Positions 63,000-64,000 of a DNA stretch of 64,000 bases are shown here, one piece after another. The stretch covers positions 1 through 64,000 of the forward strand of contig VXAA01001233.1 of NCBI GenBank assembly GCA_013399115.1. The letters are read 5' to 3'. The stretch's first letter is position 1, and each line of letters opens with the position of its first letter. The notes under the pieces were generated by a model. The model saw only the letters and a program-made list of their open reading frames with translations. It was not told the DNA's origin and made no database searches. The DNA comes from Anseranas semipalmata. Lineage: Eukaryota; Chordata; Aves; Anseriformes; Anseranatidae. The translations under genes were made by a program, and so were the position numbers.

Positions 63000-64000
63000 A
63001 TGAAAAAACATCTACTGAATCTCTTAGAAGATTTGGCCAGATACAAATATTCTTAAAATTAATGCTGTGCTGCTCATCCAAATCATGGAATAAAAGCTTT
63101 GTGACCCATTACAAATGCCATCATTCCCCACTTCTGCTGCCCCTTTTTTGGTCCACACGTACTATGTTTTTCTCTCAAGTGCTATAATTAACAATAAGGT
63201 TAAATGGCAAGCATTTTCTTTTCCCCCATGTTTGTCATCTCCCTGTCCACTGATGAAGGGACTAGGTGCCCAGAAGCCTGTCTGTTTTTTTCCAAATGTG
63301 TTGGTGGATCCAATAAAAAGTTTACCTCTGCTACAAGCCCTGTATTATATACATATACATACATATGTCACAGCTGCAGGACTAGACCTTCATTGTACAT
63401 CTAATTTACCTTTATCCCAGTTTCTTAATCAAAAAAAAAAAAGGTCTTTCAACCTTCAAATTTTATGAAATGTGAAACTAGAAATAGATATTCCTAACAA
63501 GGAATTCTCAGAACTTTCCTATAATTGCTGTATTTCAGTAGACTGAAAAGCCAAAGTGAGTCATACAGTGATTAGTGAAAGAGATGCATGGAATATATCC
63601 AAACGCTCTACTAGGTATAAGCTTTGCATCTACCATAATTTATTTCAAACTAGTTATAAAACAATTTCAGTAAAGGCAAAATCCAGACATGTTTACCTAC
63701 TTCATACAGAATATGTGCTTGACAGATGGAAGTCCAACTTGAAGGCTTGTTAAATTGAAAGATGCGCACGTTCTTCCTTTCACTGATGATAACATAACCA
63801 GAAAAGCTTGAAAATAGATAAACTAATTTTGAATAACTATGTTTCCAATGGAAATCAGAAGCTCTGATTCTCTGAACTGTAACTGTGCAAGTTTCTGTGA
63901 CAGCGGAGAATGACTTTATCAGACAATAGAGTTTTATTGAAAGATATTGTCTGGCACAGATATTCTCAGCTTTTCTTCCTGGTGACATCATCAGTAGACA

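Larger units (their letters stand above)
61573..64000 (-). other. LRRC7: LRRC7 intron (partial, runs off the window)
   Basis: AT-rich intron. It contains a (TTTG)n microsatellite (62800-62822) and a TA-rich low-complexity tract (62941-62999). I searched for the next upstream LRR exon and did not see one before position 64000. Confidence 0.75.

Overview
The window is vertebrate nuclear DNA, most likely from a bird of the chicken/galliform type. The evidence is split genes with GT-AG introns, long AT-rich introns, and several 5'-truncated CR1 LINE copies, some ending in the ATTCTATG-like octamers typical of avian CR1. No prokaryotic feature is present. Two convergent protein genes explain all the confident coding sequence.

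Left edge (1-1306, + strand): the last coding exon and 3'UTR of LRRC40. From about 1.3 to 10.3 kb lies intergenic DNA that may include a long LRRC7 3'UTR. From 10302 to beyond the right edge, on the - strand, is the 3' two-thirds or more of LRRC7 (densin-180), a LAP-family (LRR and PDZ) postsynaptic-density scaffold. I could place 15 consecutive coding exons by joining reading frame, splice sites and family sequence. In transcript order they are: three LRR exons (61443-61572, 60937-61052, 51595-51664), a linker series (49547-49646, 48719-48843, 43263-43463, 34750-34861, 34344-34524), one giant disordered-region exon (31678-33358), three small exons (29814-29963, 25250-25369, 19897-20115), and three PDZ exons ending at the stop codon (18508-18600, 15886-15960, 10302-10409). 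All phases agree, giving 1159 codons plus stop. The first part of the protein lies past position 64000. The tail-to-tail LRRC40/LRRC7 order matches the mammalian arrangement and supports both names.

A further in-frame, charged 41-codon ORF bounded by AG and GT (36797-36919) is a candidate cassette exon. The rest is intron with CR1 fragments, simple repeats, one palindromic dispersed element near 56.0 kb, and a 201-base assembly gap (59221-59421) inside purine-rich satellite sequence.

I found no novel gene system. The most interesting material concerns LRRC7 splicing: the candidate cassette exon, a tandem NAGNAG acceptor at the giant exon, a decoy acceptor that would remove the PDZ domain, and the uniform phase-0 cassette design of the 3' end.
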